Shown: positions 1 to 5,958 of the stretch, one piece after another
Layout: each line of letters begins with the position of its first letter
How positions within the stretch are numbered: the stretch's first letter is position 1
DNA from: JBDIAR01 sp039812545
GTDB taxonomy: Bacteria > Actinomycetota > Actinomycetes > Actinomycetales > Dermatophilaceae
Reading direction: 5' to 3'
Assembly (NCBI GenBank): GCA_039812545.1
Contig: JBDIAR010000181.1
Coordinates: 1 to 6,446 of the forward strand
DNA: 6,446 nt
Position numbers and translations under genes: made by a program
The notes under the pieces: model-generated
What the model was told of the DNA's origin: nothing
The model's input: only the letters and a program-made list of their open reading frames with translations
Databases searched by the model: none

Positions 1-1
1 G

Positions 2-355
2 ACGGCCCTGGCCGAACTCGACGCGGACGGTCTCGACCTGACCGACCTGGCGGCCATCAGCGCCGCTCACGATGCGGCGAGTGTCGCCTGGCACTCGGCG
101 TCGGCTCGGCGGCGTGACGAACCACCCATCGAGCGATACGCCGTCGCCATCGGCGAGCACCTGGCCCGAACCACCGACCTACGGTGGGCCACGGTCGTCG
201 ATCCGCTGGGCACCGACCTCGGCCTGATCGCACCGGACGACGACCGCGCCGTCATCCCCGGCAATCTCGTCGGGTCCCGGTGGTTGAACGGCACCATCGG
301 CTGGATTCCCGGGATCGTCGGCCACCTGGCGCGCCTGCGCAACCCCGACCGCTGA
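2..355 (+). CDS. 3' end of an unidentified gene, possibly DUF3806-like (partial)
   Basis: Only the last 117 codons are in the window; the frame starts at base 2 and ends at TGA 353-355. The fragment opens with an acidic, Leu/Ala-rich helical stretch (ELDADG, DLTDL, AAISAAHDAA). It ends in a compact domain: ERYAVAIGEHL near residues 44-54, then a probable beta strand RWATVVDP, then GTDLGL, then VIPGNLVGSRWLNG and IGWIPGIVGHL. There is no signal peptide, membrane segment or recognisable catalytic motif. The pattern of a helix (GEHL), a W-containing strand, GTDL and a final 'VxPxxLVxxR' segment reminds me of DUF3806-type domains of unknown function. This is a weak resemblance from memory, and I assign no function. 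The gene converges on the methyltransferase gene with 28 bases between the stop codons and is not part of the same transcription unit. Confidence 0.6.
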   Translation, partial: TALAELDADGLDLTDLAAISAAHDAASVAWHSASARRRDEPPIERYAVAIGEHLARTTDLRWATVVDPLGTDLGLIAPDDDRAVIPGNLVGSRWLNGTIGWIPGIVGHLARLRNPDR

Positions 356-383
356 GTCGTCCGCCGGGGCCAGGTGGGGGGCG

Positions 384-1658
384 TCAGGCCGGTACGAGGA
401 CGCCGATCGTCTCGACGTGGTGCGTCATCGGGAAGGCGTCGAAACCACGCACGTCGGCGAGCCGGTAACCGACCTCGCCGAAGGTGCGGACGTCTCGGGC
501 GAAGGACGCCGGATCGCAGGCGACGTACCCGACCGCCCGCGGTTGTCGGGCGGCGATCGCCCGCACGACCTGGACGCCGGCGCCCTTGCGCGGCGGGTCG
601 AGGACGACGAGGTCCTGACCGCCCTGCGCGGCCCGATTGGAGGCCAGCGTTCGGGCCACCTCCCCACGCAGCCAATGCACCCGCGAGCGCCCCGACACAT
701 TCGCCTTACCGGTGTTCCGCTTCCCGAACGCGACGGCCGCCGCGTCGGATTCCACGGCGAGCACCCGCCCGTCCGCTCCGACCGCCTGGGCGAGGGCAAC
801 CGCGAACAGGCCGACACCGGCATACAGGTCGAGGGCTCGTTCGCCCGGCCGTGGTGCCAGCGCACTGAGGAGGTGCGTGACGAAGGCCGCCGGTGCGCCC
901 CGGTGGACCTGCCAGAACCCGGTCGCGGACACCTCGAAATCGGCGCCCCCACCCGGCCACCGAACGGCCTGTACCACCTCGCCGCTTGTGGCAGTCGGGT
1001 CCCGGCGGCCGCGAGTCGCCACCACGGTCGGTTCGCCCTGGCCGGCGTCGGTGACGAACACCGTGTCGGCCTGCGGCCAGAGCCGATGCAACACCGGGGC
1101 CGCCATGATGTCCTCGGTCGCCAGCAGGCACTCCTCGACGGGCACCACGTCATGCCCGCGATGGGCTCGCAACCCGGGCCGACCCGCCGCGTCGACGGCG
1201 TACTGCATCCGGGTCCGCCAATGCAGCCCCGCGGCGTCGCCCGGCACCGGGTCGACGACTACCGCCACGTCGAGCCCCGCCAGCCGGCGGAGTTGCTCGG
1301 CGATTACCCTGCCCTTGAGTTCTCGTCCGTATGCCGCGTCCGTATGCTGCCAGTCGCAGCCGCCACAACCGCCGAGTTCGCGCGCCCCGGCGTCCTCGAC
1401 GACGAGGGAGGGACCGGCATACGGGCAGGGCGGAGTCCGGCGGTGCGGTGACGGTTCGAGGATGCGGACCGCGTCGGCCCGCAGAAAGCGATCCCCCGCC
1501 CCGCCCTCGGTGACGAGGGCCTCCACCAACTCGCCGGGCAGGGCGTGCCGGACGAAGACGACTCGTCCCTCGTGGCGGCCCACGACGTGACCCCCGTGGG
1601 CCACGTCGCCGCAGCGGATCGACAGGGTCGTGCCGGGAGCCGGTTGCGGGTCGCTCAC
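384..1658 (-). CDS. TrmA/RumA-family SAM-dependent RNA (uracil-5-)methyltransferase, 424 aa
   Basis: This is a class I SAM-dependent methyltransferase that by family would methylate C5 of a uridine in tRNA or rRNA. Residues 9-67 look like a TRAM RNA-binding domain (GDVAHGG, LPGE). Four cysteines fit the family's 4Fe-4S site: C78, C98, C101 (GGCGGCDWQH) and C177. The SAM fold carries DLYAGVGLF (277-285), the acidic residue E303 after strand 2, and LDPPRKG (353-359). The catalytic Cys is C381 in YVACDP, followed by SFARD, and the C-terminal base is E416 in HHVET. All key residues are present and the length is normal. The frame stays open far upstream, but GTG 1658-1656 is chosen because it begins the family N-terminus and overlaps the permease stop as GTGA, which suggests translational coupling. 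The Shine-Dalgarno match is weak. Odd: 19 residues separate C78 and C98, where I recall about five. Whether the substrate is tRNA U54 or an rRNA uridine cannot be told. Confidence 0.93.
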   Translation of the reverse strand: MSDPQPAPGTTLSIRCGDVAHGGHVVGRHEGRVVFVRHALPGELVEALVTEGGAGDRFLRADAVRILEPSPHRRTPPCPYAGPSLVVEDAGARELGGCGGCDWQHTDAAYGRELKGRVIAEQLRRLAGLDVAVVVDPVPGDAAGLHWRTRMQYAVDAAGRPGLRAHRGHDVVPVEECLLATEDIMAAPVLHRLWPQADTVFVTDAGQGEPTVVATRGRRDPTATSGEVVQAVRWPGGGADFEVSATGFWQVHRGAPAAFVTHLLSALAPRPGERALDLYAGVGLFAVALAQAVGADGRVLAVESDAAAVAFGKRNTGKANVSGRSRVHWLRGEVARTLASNRAAQGGQDLVVLDPPRKGAGVQVVRAIAARQPRAVGYVACDPASFARDVRTFGEVGYRLADVRGFDAFPMTHHVETIGVLVPA

Positions 1659-3667
1659 TCGCTCGGACCGCGCAGCGAGGTGGGCACCGGGTTGTCGTAC
1701 CACGCCTGCTCCTGGCCCTCGGCGGAACTCAGCTGCCAGGGCACCGAGGCGATCATCACCCCGGGGGTGAACAGCAGCCTGGCCTGCAGGCGCAACGCCG
1801 ACTGGTTGTGCAGGATCTGCTCCCACCAGTGACCGAGGACGTACTGCGGGACGTAGACGACGACGACATCTCGGGGGTTGCCGGTGCGCAACGACTTGAC
1901 GTAGTCCACGACCGGGCGGGTGATCTCCCGGAACGGGGACGCCAACACCTTCAACGGGACGGGGATCTGGCGCCGGTCCCACTCGTCGAGCAGCGCGGCG
2001 GTTTCCTCCGGATCGACGTCCACGGTGACCGCCTCCAGCGTCGAGGGACGCGCCGCCCTGGCATACGTGATCGCGCGCAGCGCGGGCTTGTGCACCTTGG
2101 AGACCAGGACGATGGCGTGGACCCGGCTGGGCAGGACGGTGGCCGTGGGATCGTCCGGCGGGGCGGCGGTCTCCTTGGCGACGTGGTCGTAGTGCCGGCG
2201 GATGCCCAGCATCAGCAGGTAGAGCACCGCCATGGCCGCGATGGCGTACTTGGCGCCCAGCGCGAACTTGGTGACGAGCACGATGCACAACACGGTGAAC
2301 GACATCGTCGCGCCGATGCCGTTGATGACCCGGCTGGTCATCATCGTGCGGCGCACCTTCGGGTCGGTCTCGGTGCGCAGGTGGCGGTTCCAGTGCCGGA
2401 TCATCCCGGTCTGACTGAGCGTGAACGAGACGAATACCCCGACGATGTACAGCTGGATGAGCTGGGTGACCTCGGCGTGGAAGATGACGATCAACGCGAC
2501 GGCGGCGGCCGAGAGGAAGATGATCCCGTTGGAGAAGGCGAGCCGGTCGCCACGGGTGTGCATCTGGCGCGGCATGAAGCCGTCCTTGGCCAGGATCGAG
2601 GCCAGCACCGGGAAGCCGTTGAACGCGGTATTGGCGGCCAGCACGAGGATGATGCCGGTCATCGCCGAGGTGAAGACGATGCCCAGGGTGAAGTCGCCGA
2701 ACACCGCGTGAGCCAGCTGGTTGATGACGGTGTCCTGGTGGTAGGCGTGACCGACGGGCACACCCCCGAGCGACAGCTGCTCCGCCGGGTCCTCGGCATA
2801 CTTGATATTGGTCAGCCGGCTCAACACGACGATGGACATGAGCATCGTGACCGCGATGCCGCCCATCAGGGCCAAGGTGGTCGCGGCGTTGCGGCTCTTC
2901 GGCTTCTTGAACGCCGGGACGCCGTTGGAGATCGCCTCCACACCGGTCAGGGCCGCACAGCCCGAGGAAAACGCGCGCATCAAGAGGAAGACCATGGCGA
3001 ACCCGGTCAGGTCCTCCATCCCCGGCAACGGCGCCAGGTCGTACTGCGCCGACTCGGCCTGGCCGAGGTTCCCGCTGAAGTACTTGCTGAACCCGAAGAC
3101 GCCCATCCCGATGACGGCGAACATGAACCCGTACGTCGGCACGGCGAACGTCTTGCCGGATTCGCGGACGCCGCGCAGGTTCATCGCGGTCAGCACGACC
3201 ACCAGGCCGACCGCCACGGGCACCTCGTAGCCCTGGACGAACGGCAACGCACCCTTGGCGTTTTGGACCCCCGAGGAGATCGAAACCGCCACGGTCAGCA
3301 CGTAATCGACGAGTAGGGCGCTGGCCACGCCGAGCCCCGCCTTCGGTCCGAGGTTGACGGTCGCGACCTCGTAATCGCCGCCGCCGGAGGGATAGGCGTG
3401 GACGTTCTGCCGATAGGACAGCACGGTGATCACCATGACGAACACGACGCCGAGCGCGATCTGCCAGGAGTGGGTCGTCATGAACGCCCCGCCACCGGCG
3501 GCCAGCGTCAGCAGGATTTCGTCGGGCGCGTAGGCGACCGAGGACAGTGCGTCGCTGGCGAAGATCGGCAGCGCCAGATACTTCGGGAGCAGGGTTTCCC
3601 CCAACCGGTCCGAGCGCATCGCCCGCCCGAGGAGGATTCGTTTGATCACGCGTCCCGATGTGGCCAC
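1655..3667 (-). CDS. KimA-like APC-superfamily permease, probable potassium importer, 670 aa
   Basis: This is a polytopic inner-membrane transporter. Residues about 30-495 form roughly twelve hydrophobic segments of the APC fold. Residues about 510-650 form a soluble alpha/beta tail resembling a universal-stress-protein domain (VHAIVLVSKVHKPALRAI, VVVVYVPQYV). The core matches, from memory, Bacillus subtilis KimA (YdaO), a proton-coupled K+ importer inhibited by c-di-AMP: FASDALSSVAY (37-46), SYRQ, AYPSGGGDY, LLVDYVLTVAVS, RAFSSGCAALTGVEAISN (231-248), GDRLAFSNG and FTLSQTGMI. Positions aligned to KimA's potassium-site residues are kept as D39, Y46, D121, T241, E244 and Y407. General annotation would say only 'APC family permease' or amino acid permease; the K+ assignment is my inference, supported by the divergent CeoB/CeoC genes. 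The start is GTG 3667-3665, six bases after a TANNNT box, so the mRNA is probably leaderless. The stop overlaps the methyltransferase start. Confidence 0.92.
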   Translation of the reverse strand: MATSGRVIKRILLGRAMRSDRLGETLLPKYLALPIFASDALSSVAYAPDEILLTLAAGGGAFMTTHSWQIALGVVFVMVITVLSYRQNVHAYPSGGGDYEVATVNLGPKAGLGVASALLVDYVLTVAVSISSGVQNAKGALPFVQGYEVPVAVGLVVVLTAMNLRGVRESGKTFAVPTYGFMFAVIGMGVFGFSKYFSGNLGQAESAQYDLAPLPGMEDLTGFAMVFLLMRAFSSGCAALTGVEAISNGVPAFKKPKSRNAATTLALMGGIAVTMLMSIVVLSRLTNIKYAEDPAEQLSLGGVPVGHAYHQDTVINQLAHAVFGDFTLGIVFTSAMTGIILVLAANTAFNGFPVLASILAKDGFMPRQMHTRGDRLAFSNGIIFLSAAAVALIVIFHAEVTQLIQLYIVGVFVSFTLSQTGMIRHWNRHLRTETDPKVRRTMMTSRVINGIGATMSFTVLCIVLVTKFALGAKYAIAAMAVLYLLMLGIRRHYDHVAKETAAPPDDPTATVLPSRVHAIVLVSKVHKPALRAITYARAARPSTLEAVTVDVDPEETAALLDEWDRRQIPVPLKVLASPFREITRPVVDYVKSLRTGNPRDVVVVYVPQYVLGHWWEQILHNQSALRLQARLLFTPGVMIASVPWQLSSAEGQEQAWYDNPVPTSLRGPSE

Positions 3668-3673
3668 GGAGTC

Positions 3674-3679
3674 ACCCTA
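3674..3679 (-). promoter_or_regulatory. Candidate -10 box of the permease operon (leaderless)
   Basis: On the minus strand TAGGGT is followed by six bases (GACTCC) and then the GTG start codon. This TANNNT spacing is typical of actinobacterial leaderless promoters, so transcription would begin at or next to the G of GTG. There is no Shine-Dalgarno sequence and no TTGACA-like -35; the -35 position falls on a small palindrome. The assignment is inferred from pattern and spacing only. Confidence 0.55.
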
Positions 3680-3692
3680 TTGCGTGCGAGCT

Positions 3693-3704
3693 CCGCCGAG
3701 GCGG
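3693..3704. promoter_or_regulatory. Palindrome CCGCC-GA-GGCGG at the centre of the divergent promoter region
   Basis: Perfect 5-bp inverted arms flank a 2-bp spacer. Its centre (3698.5) coincides with the midpoint of the two GTG start codons and of the two -10 boxes (3698). It covers the -35 position for both directions. It may be an operator or a shared -35 region contact site. Short GC-rich palindromes are common by chance in this base composition, so the position is the main argument. Confidence 0.35.
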
Positions 3705-3716
3705 TTGTTCGGGCGG

Positions 3717-3722
3717 TAGCGT
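3717..3722 (+). promoter_or_regulatory. Candidate -10 box of ceoBC (leaderless)
   Basis: TAGCGT is followed by six bases (TGCCCC) and then the GTG start of ceoB, the same spacing as the -10 box for the opposite gene. No Shine-Dalgarno sequence lies ahead of the GTG, which fits a leaderless mRNA. No good -35 hexamer is visible at the usual distance. Confidence 0.55.
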
Positions 3723-3728
3723 TGCCCC

Positions 3729-4391
3729 GTGCACTTCGTGATCATGGGCTGCGGCCGCGTGGGCGCCACCTTGGCCGGGACGCTGAGCAAGATGGACCAC
3801 GACGTGGCCATCATCGATTCCGACCCGGCGGCGTTCCGTCGGCTCGGGGTGGAGTTCGAGGGCCGGACCGTGACCGGGGTCGGTTTCGACCGCGACACCC
3901 TGCTGTCCGCCGGGATCAAGGAGGCGTATGCCTTCGCGGCCGTCTCCAGCGGCGACAACTCCAATATCCTGGCGGCCCGCGTCGCCCGGGAGACCTTCGG
4001 GGTCGAACGGGTGGCGGCCCGGATCTACGACCCGCAGCGGGCCCTGGTCTACCAGCGGCTCGGCATACCGACGGTCGCCACGGTGCGGTGGACCGCCAAC
4101 CAGATCATCCAGCGCCTCGTCCCCCAAGGGTCGGTCCCCGAACTCACCGACCCCAGCGGCAAGGTCGTCGTCGCCGAGATCCCGGTCAGCACCGCGTGGA
4201 TCGGGCACCGGCTCAGCGAACTGGAGGGCGAGGCCGGTATGCGGGTCGCCTACATCACCCGCCTGGGCGACGGGATGCTGCCCGGCCCGGACACGGTCTA
4301 CCAGGACGGCGACATCGTGCACGTCGTCGCGGCACTCACCGACCTGCCCCGCGTCGAGGAACTCGCCATGACGCCGCCGACCGCGCACTGA
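3729..4391 (+). CDS. ceoB: TrkA/RCK-family potassium uptake regulatory protein CeoB, 220 aa
   Basis: This is a cytoplasmic RCK regulator that, by family, binds NAD(H)/nucleotide and gates a K+ transporter. The N-terminal Rossmann domain (about 1-125) has GCGRVG at 7-12, acidic D30 in IIDSD at the end of strand 2, and the family signatures SSGDNSNILAARVA (73-86) and ARIYDP followed by YQRLGI. The C-terminal half (about 140-210) is an RCK_C/TrkA_C domain (VVVAEIPV, WIGHRLSEL, GDIVHVVA). The length matches single-RCK actinobacterial TrkA proteins. The start is GTG 3729, chosen for the MHFVIMGCGRVG N-terminus and the upstream TANNNT box; the mRNA is probably leaderless. ceoC follows 50 bases downstream, and the KimA-like permease is divergent across 61 bp. 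No TrkH-type membrane partner is in the window. Ile113 is written with the codon ATA, unusual for this base composition, inside a GGCATAC word. Confidence 0.93.
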   Translation: MHFVIMGCGRVGATLAGTLSKMDHDVAIIDSDPAAFRRLGVEFEGRTVTGVGFDRDTLLSAGIKEAYAFAAVSSGDNSNILAARVARETFGVERVAARIYDPQRALVYQRLGIPTVATVRWTANQIIQRLVPQGSVPELTDPSGKVVVAEIPVSTAWIGHRLSELEGEAGMRVAYITRLGDGMLPGPDTVYQDGDIVHVVAALTDLPRVEELAMTPPTAH

Positions 4392-4427
4392 ACCGGCCCC
4401 CACCACCCCCGCGTCCCAACGTCCTTC

Positions 4428-4433
4428 GAGAGG
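4428..4433 (+). promoter_or_regulatory. Ribosome binding site of ceoC
   Basis: GAGAGG lies 8 bases before the ATG at 4442. It fixes the ceoC start, because the same frame stays open far upstream through ceoB. It also contrasts with ceoB, which has no Shine-Dalgarno sequence, so the two proteins of the pair appear to be initiated by different mechanisms. Confidence 0.75.
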
Positions 4434-4441
4434 TCCCCACC

Positions 4442-5131
4442 ATGCGAGTCGTCATCGCCGGAGCCGGCAGCGTCGGGCGCTCGATTGCCCGCGAGCTGCT
4501 GCACAACGGCCATCAGGTCCTGCTCGTGGACCGTAACGCGACCGACCTGGAAGCCAACCGTGTTCCGGACGCCTCGTGGCTGCTCGCCGACGCCTGTGAG
4601 ATCGCGACCCTGGAGGAAGCCGACCTCGCCGACTGCGACGTCGTCGTGGCGGCCACCGGGGACGACAAGGCGAACCTCGTGCTGTCGCTGCTGGCCAAGA
4701 CCGAGTTCGGGGTCCCGCGGACCGTCGCGCGGGTCAACAACCCCAAGAACGAGTGGATGTTCGACGAGGCATGGGGTGTCGACGTCGCGGTGTCGACGCC
4801 ACGACTGATGACCGCCCTGGTCGAAGAGGCCGTCAGCGTCGGAGACCTGGTGCGGATCTTCGAGTTCCAGCAGGGCCACACCGTCATGGTGGAGATGACC
4901 CTGCCCGAGGACAGTCCGTATGCCGGTGTCCGGCTCGGCGATGTCCCCCTGCCCGACGACACCGTGCTCGTGGCGATCATCCGGGACTCGCGGCCCATCG
5001 CCCCGACCCGCGACGACACCCTCGAGGCGGACGACGAACTGATGTTCGTCACGACGGCCGAGGTCGAGGAGACGCTGGAGTCCATGCTCTCCCCCGGCGA
5101 GCGACCCGCCCGCCGCGACTTCGACGAATAG
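4442..5131 (+). CDS. ceoC: TrkA/RCK-family potassium uptake regulatory protein CeoC, 229 aa
   Basis: This is the second RCK protein of the tandem pair, cytoplasmic and presumably the partner of CeoB in regulating K+ flux. The Rossmann domain (about 1-125) carries GAGSVG at 7-12, acidic D30 in LLVDRN, and ATGDDKANLVLSLLAK followed by a VARVNNPKNEW segment (about 95-105). The RCK_C domain spans about 138-215 (LVRIFEF, VEMTLPEDSPYAGVRLGDV, VLVAIIRD, ADDELMFVTT). The tail is short, acidic and charged (PARRDFDE). The ATG start is supported by GAGAGG 8 bases upstream. It lies 50 bases after ceoB in the same orientation, so the two are probably one operon; the gap holds only C-rich sequence and the ribosome binding site. 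It differs clearly from CeoB in sequence, so the pair is an old duplication rather than a recent one. It converges on the DUF3159 gene. Confidence 0.93.
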   Translation: MRVVIAGAGSVGRSIARELLHNGHQVLLVDRNATDLEANRVPDASWLLADACEIATLEEADLADCDVVVAATGDDKANLVLSLLAKTEFGVPRTVARVNNPKNEWMFDEAWGVDVAVSTPRLMTALVEEAVSVGDLVRIFEFQQGHTVMVEMTLPEDSPYAGVRLGDVPLPDDTVLVAIIRDSRPIAPTRDDTLEADDELMFVTTAEVEETLESMLSPGERPARRDFDE

Positions 5132-5160
5132 ACCGGTCCCCAGCGCGCGCCGCCACACGC

Positions 5161-5181
5161 CGGACACCGGACACCGGACGC
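5161..5181. repeat. 7-bp tandem repeat CGGACAC in the convergent gap
   Basis: Three consecutive units, CGGACAC, CGGACAC and CGGACGC, lie between the stop codons of ceoC and the DUF3159 gene. It is a short tandem repeat of the kind produced by polymerase slippage. No function is evident, and it runs directly into the hairpin at 5181. Confidence 0.7.
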
Positions 5182-5197
5182 CGCCGCGACTCGGCGG
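5181..5197. terminator. Hairpin CCGCCG-N5-CGGCGG, possible bidirectional terminator
   Basis: A perfect 6-bp GC stem with loop CGACT sits between two convergent genes, where a terminator serving both strands would be expected. There is no T-tract on either side, so it is not a classical intrinsic terminator. It could act with Rho or as an mRNA 3'-end stabiliser. The rest of the 74-bp gap shows nothing else. Confidence 0.3.
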
Positions 5198-5205
5198 TCA
5201 GGCGG

Positions 5206-5958
5206 CTATGCCGTGCTCGGCCGGTCGGGATGCTCGCGCTGCCGGGCGAATTCGGCGGCGGCCAGTTCGGGATCGATCGGGGTGTGCCCGCGCAGCAGCA
5301 CGGCCCCCATCGCCATGATCGTGACCAGGTACAGCGGCCAGCCGAGGACCACCTTGGCGACGGCCAGCGCACCGATATTGCTGGCGAGGTACAACGGCCA
5401 CATCACGACCATGCGCACGGCATACATCGCGACGAGCACCCAGGTGAGTTTGGCCGCCAGCTTGACCACACCCCGATGACGATGCCAGGCCAGCGGGTCC
5501 TCGGCGCTGGCCGAGGGGTCGCCCGCGCCGATCAGGAAACCGAGCAACGGCCAGCCGACGAGATTGCTGGCGAGCACGACGGCTCCGTATGCCGCGTTCG
5601 AGATCATCCCGGGGATGAAGGCGTCCTCGGCCCGACCGGACCGCAGCGCGAAGAAGGCGGAGATCGCGACGCCACCGATGGCATACGCGACGAAGCGGAG
5701 GTCTTGACGTTGCACCAGGCGGACGACGAGCGCGATCACGCAGGGGCCGGCGGCGGCGACCAGGCTCGTCGTGAGGTTGCCGGTGATCATCCAGGCGATG
5801 GCGAATCCCACCGTGGGCAGGGCCGATTCGATGGCGCCGCGGACACCGCCGAGGGCGGCGACCAAGCGCGCGCGCACGAGTTCCTCCACGCTGGCGTACC
5901 CGGGCAGGGAGCCGGGCGCCCCGGGAGACGAGGTCGGGGTCGGGTCGGGGGTCGTCAC
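5206..5958 (-). CDS. DUF3159 integral membrane protein, 250 aa
   Basis: This is a polytopic membrane protein of unknown function, the counterpart by position and appearance of M. tuberculosis Rv2693c. A polar, Pro/Thr/Ser-rich N-terminus (1-20) precedes a helix (VEELVRARLVAALGG). Hydrophobic segments follow at about 44-60, 63-81, 89-105, 115-145 (perhaps two), 168-190 and 195-223, giving about six spans. A C-terminal cytoplasmic-looking tail ends at the TAG stop 5208-5206. WPL motifs recur at 136, 187 and 207, the last two as WPLYL about 20 residues apart. The frame is open upstream, but GTG 5958-5956 is chosen because it overlaps the stop of the OB-fold gene as GTGA. Little ribosome binding site is visible, so translation is probably coupled to the upstream gene. 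It is consistently beside the CeoBC genes in actinobacteria, but nothing in its sequence shows transport or enzymatic activity. Confidence 0.88.
   Translation of the reverse strand: MTTPDPTPTSSPGAPGSLPGYASVEELVRARLVAALGGVRGAIESALPTVGFAIAWMITGNLTTSLVAAAGPCVIALVVRLVQRQDLRFVAYAIGGVAISAFFALRSGRAEDAFIPGMISNAAYGAVVLASNLVGWPLLGFLIGAGDPSASAEDPLAWHRHRGVVKLAAKLTWVLVAMYAVRMVVMWPLYLASNIGALAVAKVVLGWPLYLVTIMAMGAVLLRGHTPIDPELAAAEFARQREHPDRPSTA

Larger units (their letters stand above)
819..5686. other. Dispersed over-represented 7-mer GGCATAC/GTATGCC (11 copies)
   Basis: GGCATAC starts on the plus strand at 819, 1416, 2060, 2795, 4062, 5419 and 5680. GTATGCC starts at 1329, 3926, 4918 and 5587. Two near-copies (GTATGC only) start at 1342 and 4237. 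All lie within genes. Eight of the eleven read as Tyr-Ala (TAT GCC) on the coding strand, two as Ala-Tyr (GCA TAC), and one as Gly-Ile-Pro using the rare ATA codon. With about 70% GC I estimate fewer than one copy expected by chance. Function unknown. Confidence 0.7.

Noticed and set aside
356..383. G-rich 28-bp gap considered as a terminator for the first gene
   Set aside because: I could not find a convincing stem or T-tract; the sequence is merely G/C-rich.
374..1590. Several plus-strand open frames opposite the methyltransferase
   Set aside because: All are Arg/Pro-rich shadows of a gene with complete catalytic motifs; none has a recognisable domain.
1659..2288. Upstream extension of the methyltransferase frame to 2288
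   Set aside because: The extra N-terminus is an Arg/Gly/His-rich shadow of the permease gene. Family homology begins just after the GTG at 1658.
1808..3316. 502-codon plus-strand open frame across the permease gene
   Set aside because: It is antisense to a clearly recognisable transporter. Its product is a low-complexity Asp/Arg/Gly/His/Gln-rich string with no domain, which is what the complement of GC-rich third positions produces.
3668..3728. Riboswitch (for example a c-di-AMP ydaO-type) ahead of the permease
   Set aside because: Only 61 bp separate the divergent genes, and the transcripts appear leaderless, leaving no room for a structured leader RNA.
3398..4441. Upstream extension of the ceoC frame to an ATG at 3398
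   Set aside because: The extension crosses ceoB out of frame and the divergent promoter, and encodes Arg/Pro/Gly-rich noise. CeoC homology starts exactly at MRVVIAGAGS at 4442 with a good ribosome binding site.
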